Of a DNA stretch of 5,346 nucleotides, positions 4,378 to 5,346 are shown one piece after another (position 1 is the first letter of the stretch; every line of letters starts with the position of its first letter). Origin of the DNA: Gammaproteobacteria bacterium (GTDB lineage: Bacteria; Pseudomonadota; Gammaproteobacteria; Arenicellales; JAHEKD01); contig JAHEKD010000212.1 in assembly GCA_024638545.1 (NCBI GenBank), forward strand, positions 1-5,346. Reading direction: 5' to 3'. Under the pieces are notes generated by a model that was not told the origin of the DNA, searched no databases, and saw nothing but the letters and a program-made list of their open reading frames with translations. The translations under genes were made by a program, and so were the position numbers.

Positions 4378-5346
4378 ATGCAAAAAACATCAGACGGTTT
4401 ATCTTTGAAACATATGCATGCTATTCACGGAAAAAAATTCGAGTGTTGGGCAACAGTTGCGTTTAAATATATATTTTTTGTTCCATTAGTGGTTTTATAT
4501 GTCAATACTTCTTATGCTGCATTACCAAATTCCAGTACGCTAACCTCGGGATTACACTTAACGTCATTTGAAATCGACGGTAATCTGGGTAACGACTCAA
4601 CGTTTACCGGGTCTGCCAGCGGTGTCAGTGGCGACTGGGAAGATTCGCCGGAGTCTAACCTGCCTGGTACCGGTTTTTATGTAAACGGACCCACGCCCGC
4701 TGACGGGGCGGCTGGATTAAATGCCGACACTACCGGAGTCTATTATTCCAAGCGTAATGTCGATAAAGCAGGATGTAACGGTGATACGGACGATGATATC
4801 ATTCCTTCCAGTCCGGGTACCAACGTAAAGGTTGACGATGGCCCGAACTGGCCGACAACGACTGGTAACGTTCCCGAAAAAAGTGATTTAGAAGATGTTT
4901 GGGTAGCACTGGAAACGGTACGTTTACAAACGGCGACGTCAGATCAGGTTCATCATGTCGCTTATCTTGCTTTTGAACGTTGTTCAGGTCAGGGCGGCTC
5001 GATGAGTGTCATCTTGTTTTTCGAAAATGGAGATGGAGTTTTACCAAGCGACGGCCCAGGGACTGTGGGTGATCCGACTCTTCCGTTTACTGACTTGCTG
5101 TTCGAATTTGATGTCTCTGGCACCGGCAGTCCAAGCAATAACATCACTCAATATGAGCGCAATCTCACCAATGATGCTTGGATCAACCCATCGTCTGTAT
5201 CAAGTGATTTTTGGGATATCGCATCAAATGGAAATAATCCTACTTTCGGCGAAATTGCGATTGATTTAACGGCGGCAGGAATAATACCTGAAGATCAGTG
5301 TGTGAATTTGCAAATTACAGGCTCTGCTGCAACCATTGCAGGCGGT
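4378..5346 (+). CDS. Secreted surface protein, N-terminal part (runs off right edge)
   Basis: ATG at 4378 opens 323 codons without a stop up to the window edge, so the C-terminus is unseen. AGGG (4365-4368) lies nine bases upstream. Residues 1-47 form an unusually long signal peptide: a polar, His/Lys-rich stretch of about 30 residues, a hydrophobic core (31-42) and probable cleavage after Ser-Tyr-Ala47. An alternative ATG at codon 13 would shorten it. The mature part is rich in Gly, Asp, Asn, Ser and Thr, and mostly beta. It includes a Trp-containing segment PNWPTTTGNVPEKSDLEDVW (156-175), then alternating strands (VAYLAFERC, SVILFFENGDG). I recall this arrangement from N-terminal regions of large bacterial surface proteins annotated with DUF11 or SpaA/prealbumin-like repeats, whose repeats and anchor would lie downstream. 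Cys133, Cys202 and Cys308 could form a disulfide after export. Function is inferred only as cell-surface or extracellular. Confidence 0.85.
   Translation, partial: MQKTSDGLSLKHMHAIHGKKFECWATVAFKYIFFVPLVVLYVNTSYAALPNSSTLTSGLHLTSFEIDGNLGNDSTFTGSASGVSGDWEDSPESNLPGTGFYVNGPTPADGAAGLNADTTGVYYSKRNVDKAGCNGDTDDDIIPSSPGTNVKVDDGPNWPTTTGNVPEKSDLEDVWVALETVRLQTATSDQVHHVAYLAFERCSGQGGSMSVILFFENGDGVLPSDGPGTVGDPTLPFTDLLFEFDVSGTGSPSNNITQYERNLTNDAWINPSSVSSDFWDIASNGNNPTFGEIAIDLTAAGIIPEDQCVNLQITGSAATIAGG

Noticed and set aside
5006..5269. Plus-strand open frame of 87 codons
   Set aside because: It is a shifted frame within the surface-protein gene, whose own frame is open through the whole region and has a signal peptide.

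Overview
The window looks like a chromosomal stretch from an environmental proteobacterium, most likely a gammaproteobacterium. This is inferred from the protein families and the mixed base composition; no rRNA or other marker is present to settle it. I see no tRNA, rRNA, CRISPR array, insertion sequence or phage gene.

Layout: (1) 1-1209, minus strand: the first 403 codons of an exported protein with a signal peptide, LVIVD-type beta-propeller repeats and the beginning of a PA (protease-associated) domain. It runs off the left edge. (2) 1210-1652: non-coding, with nested inverted repeats near 1271-1334. (3) 1653-2783 (possibly to 2801), minus strand: a membrane-anchored class III adenylate/guanylate cyclase with four membrane helices, a coiled coil and a catalytic domain. 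(4) 2784-3198: a divergent intergenic region with an extended -10 promoter candidate, a structured leader, and a 12-codon mini-ORF behind a very strong Shine-Dalgarno sequence. (5) 3199-3588, plus strand: a stand-alone two-CBS-domain protein. (6) 3589-4377: about 790 bp without a convincing large gene. It holds two strong hairpins, a possible minus-strand gene remnant, an AT-rich stretch and a 21-codon small ORF with a good ribosome binding site. (7) 4378-5346, plus strand: the first 323 codons of a secreted surface protein with an extended signal peptide, running off the right edge.

How the genes might work together: the cyclase would make a cyclic nucleotide at the inner membrane, and CBS pairs commonly bind adenosine nucleotides. 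The two genes are divergent across a shared regulatory region, so a nucleotide-signalling link is possible, but only their arrangement supports it. The two flanking genes both encode exported proteins and show no evident functional tie to the signalling pair. Nothing here amounts to a clearly new system. The most interesting items are the leader and mini-ORF before the CBS gene, the cyclase's MerC-like membrane anchor and its altered substrate-site residue, and the small ORF before the surface protein.
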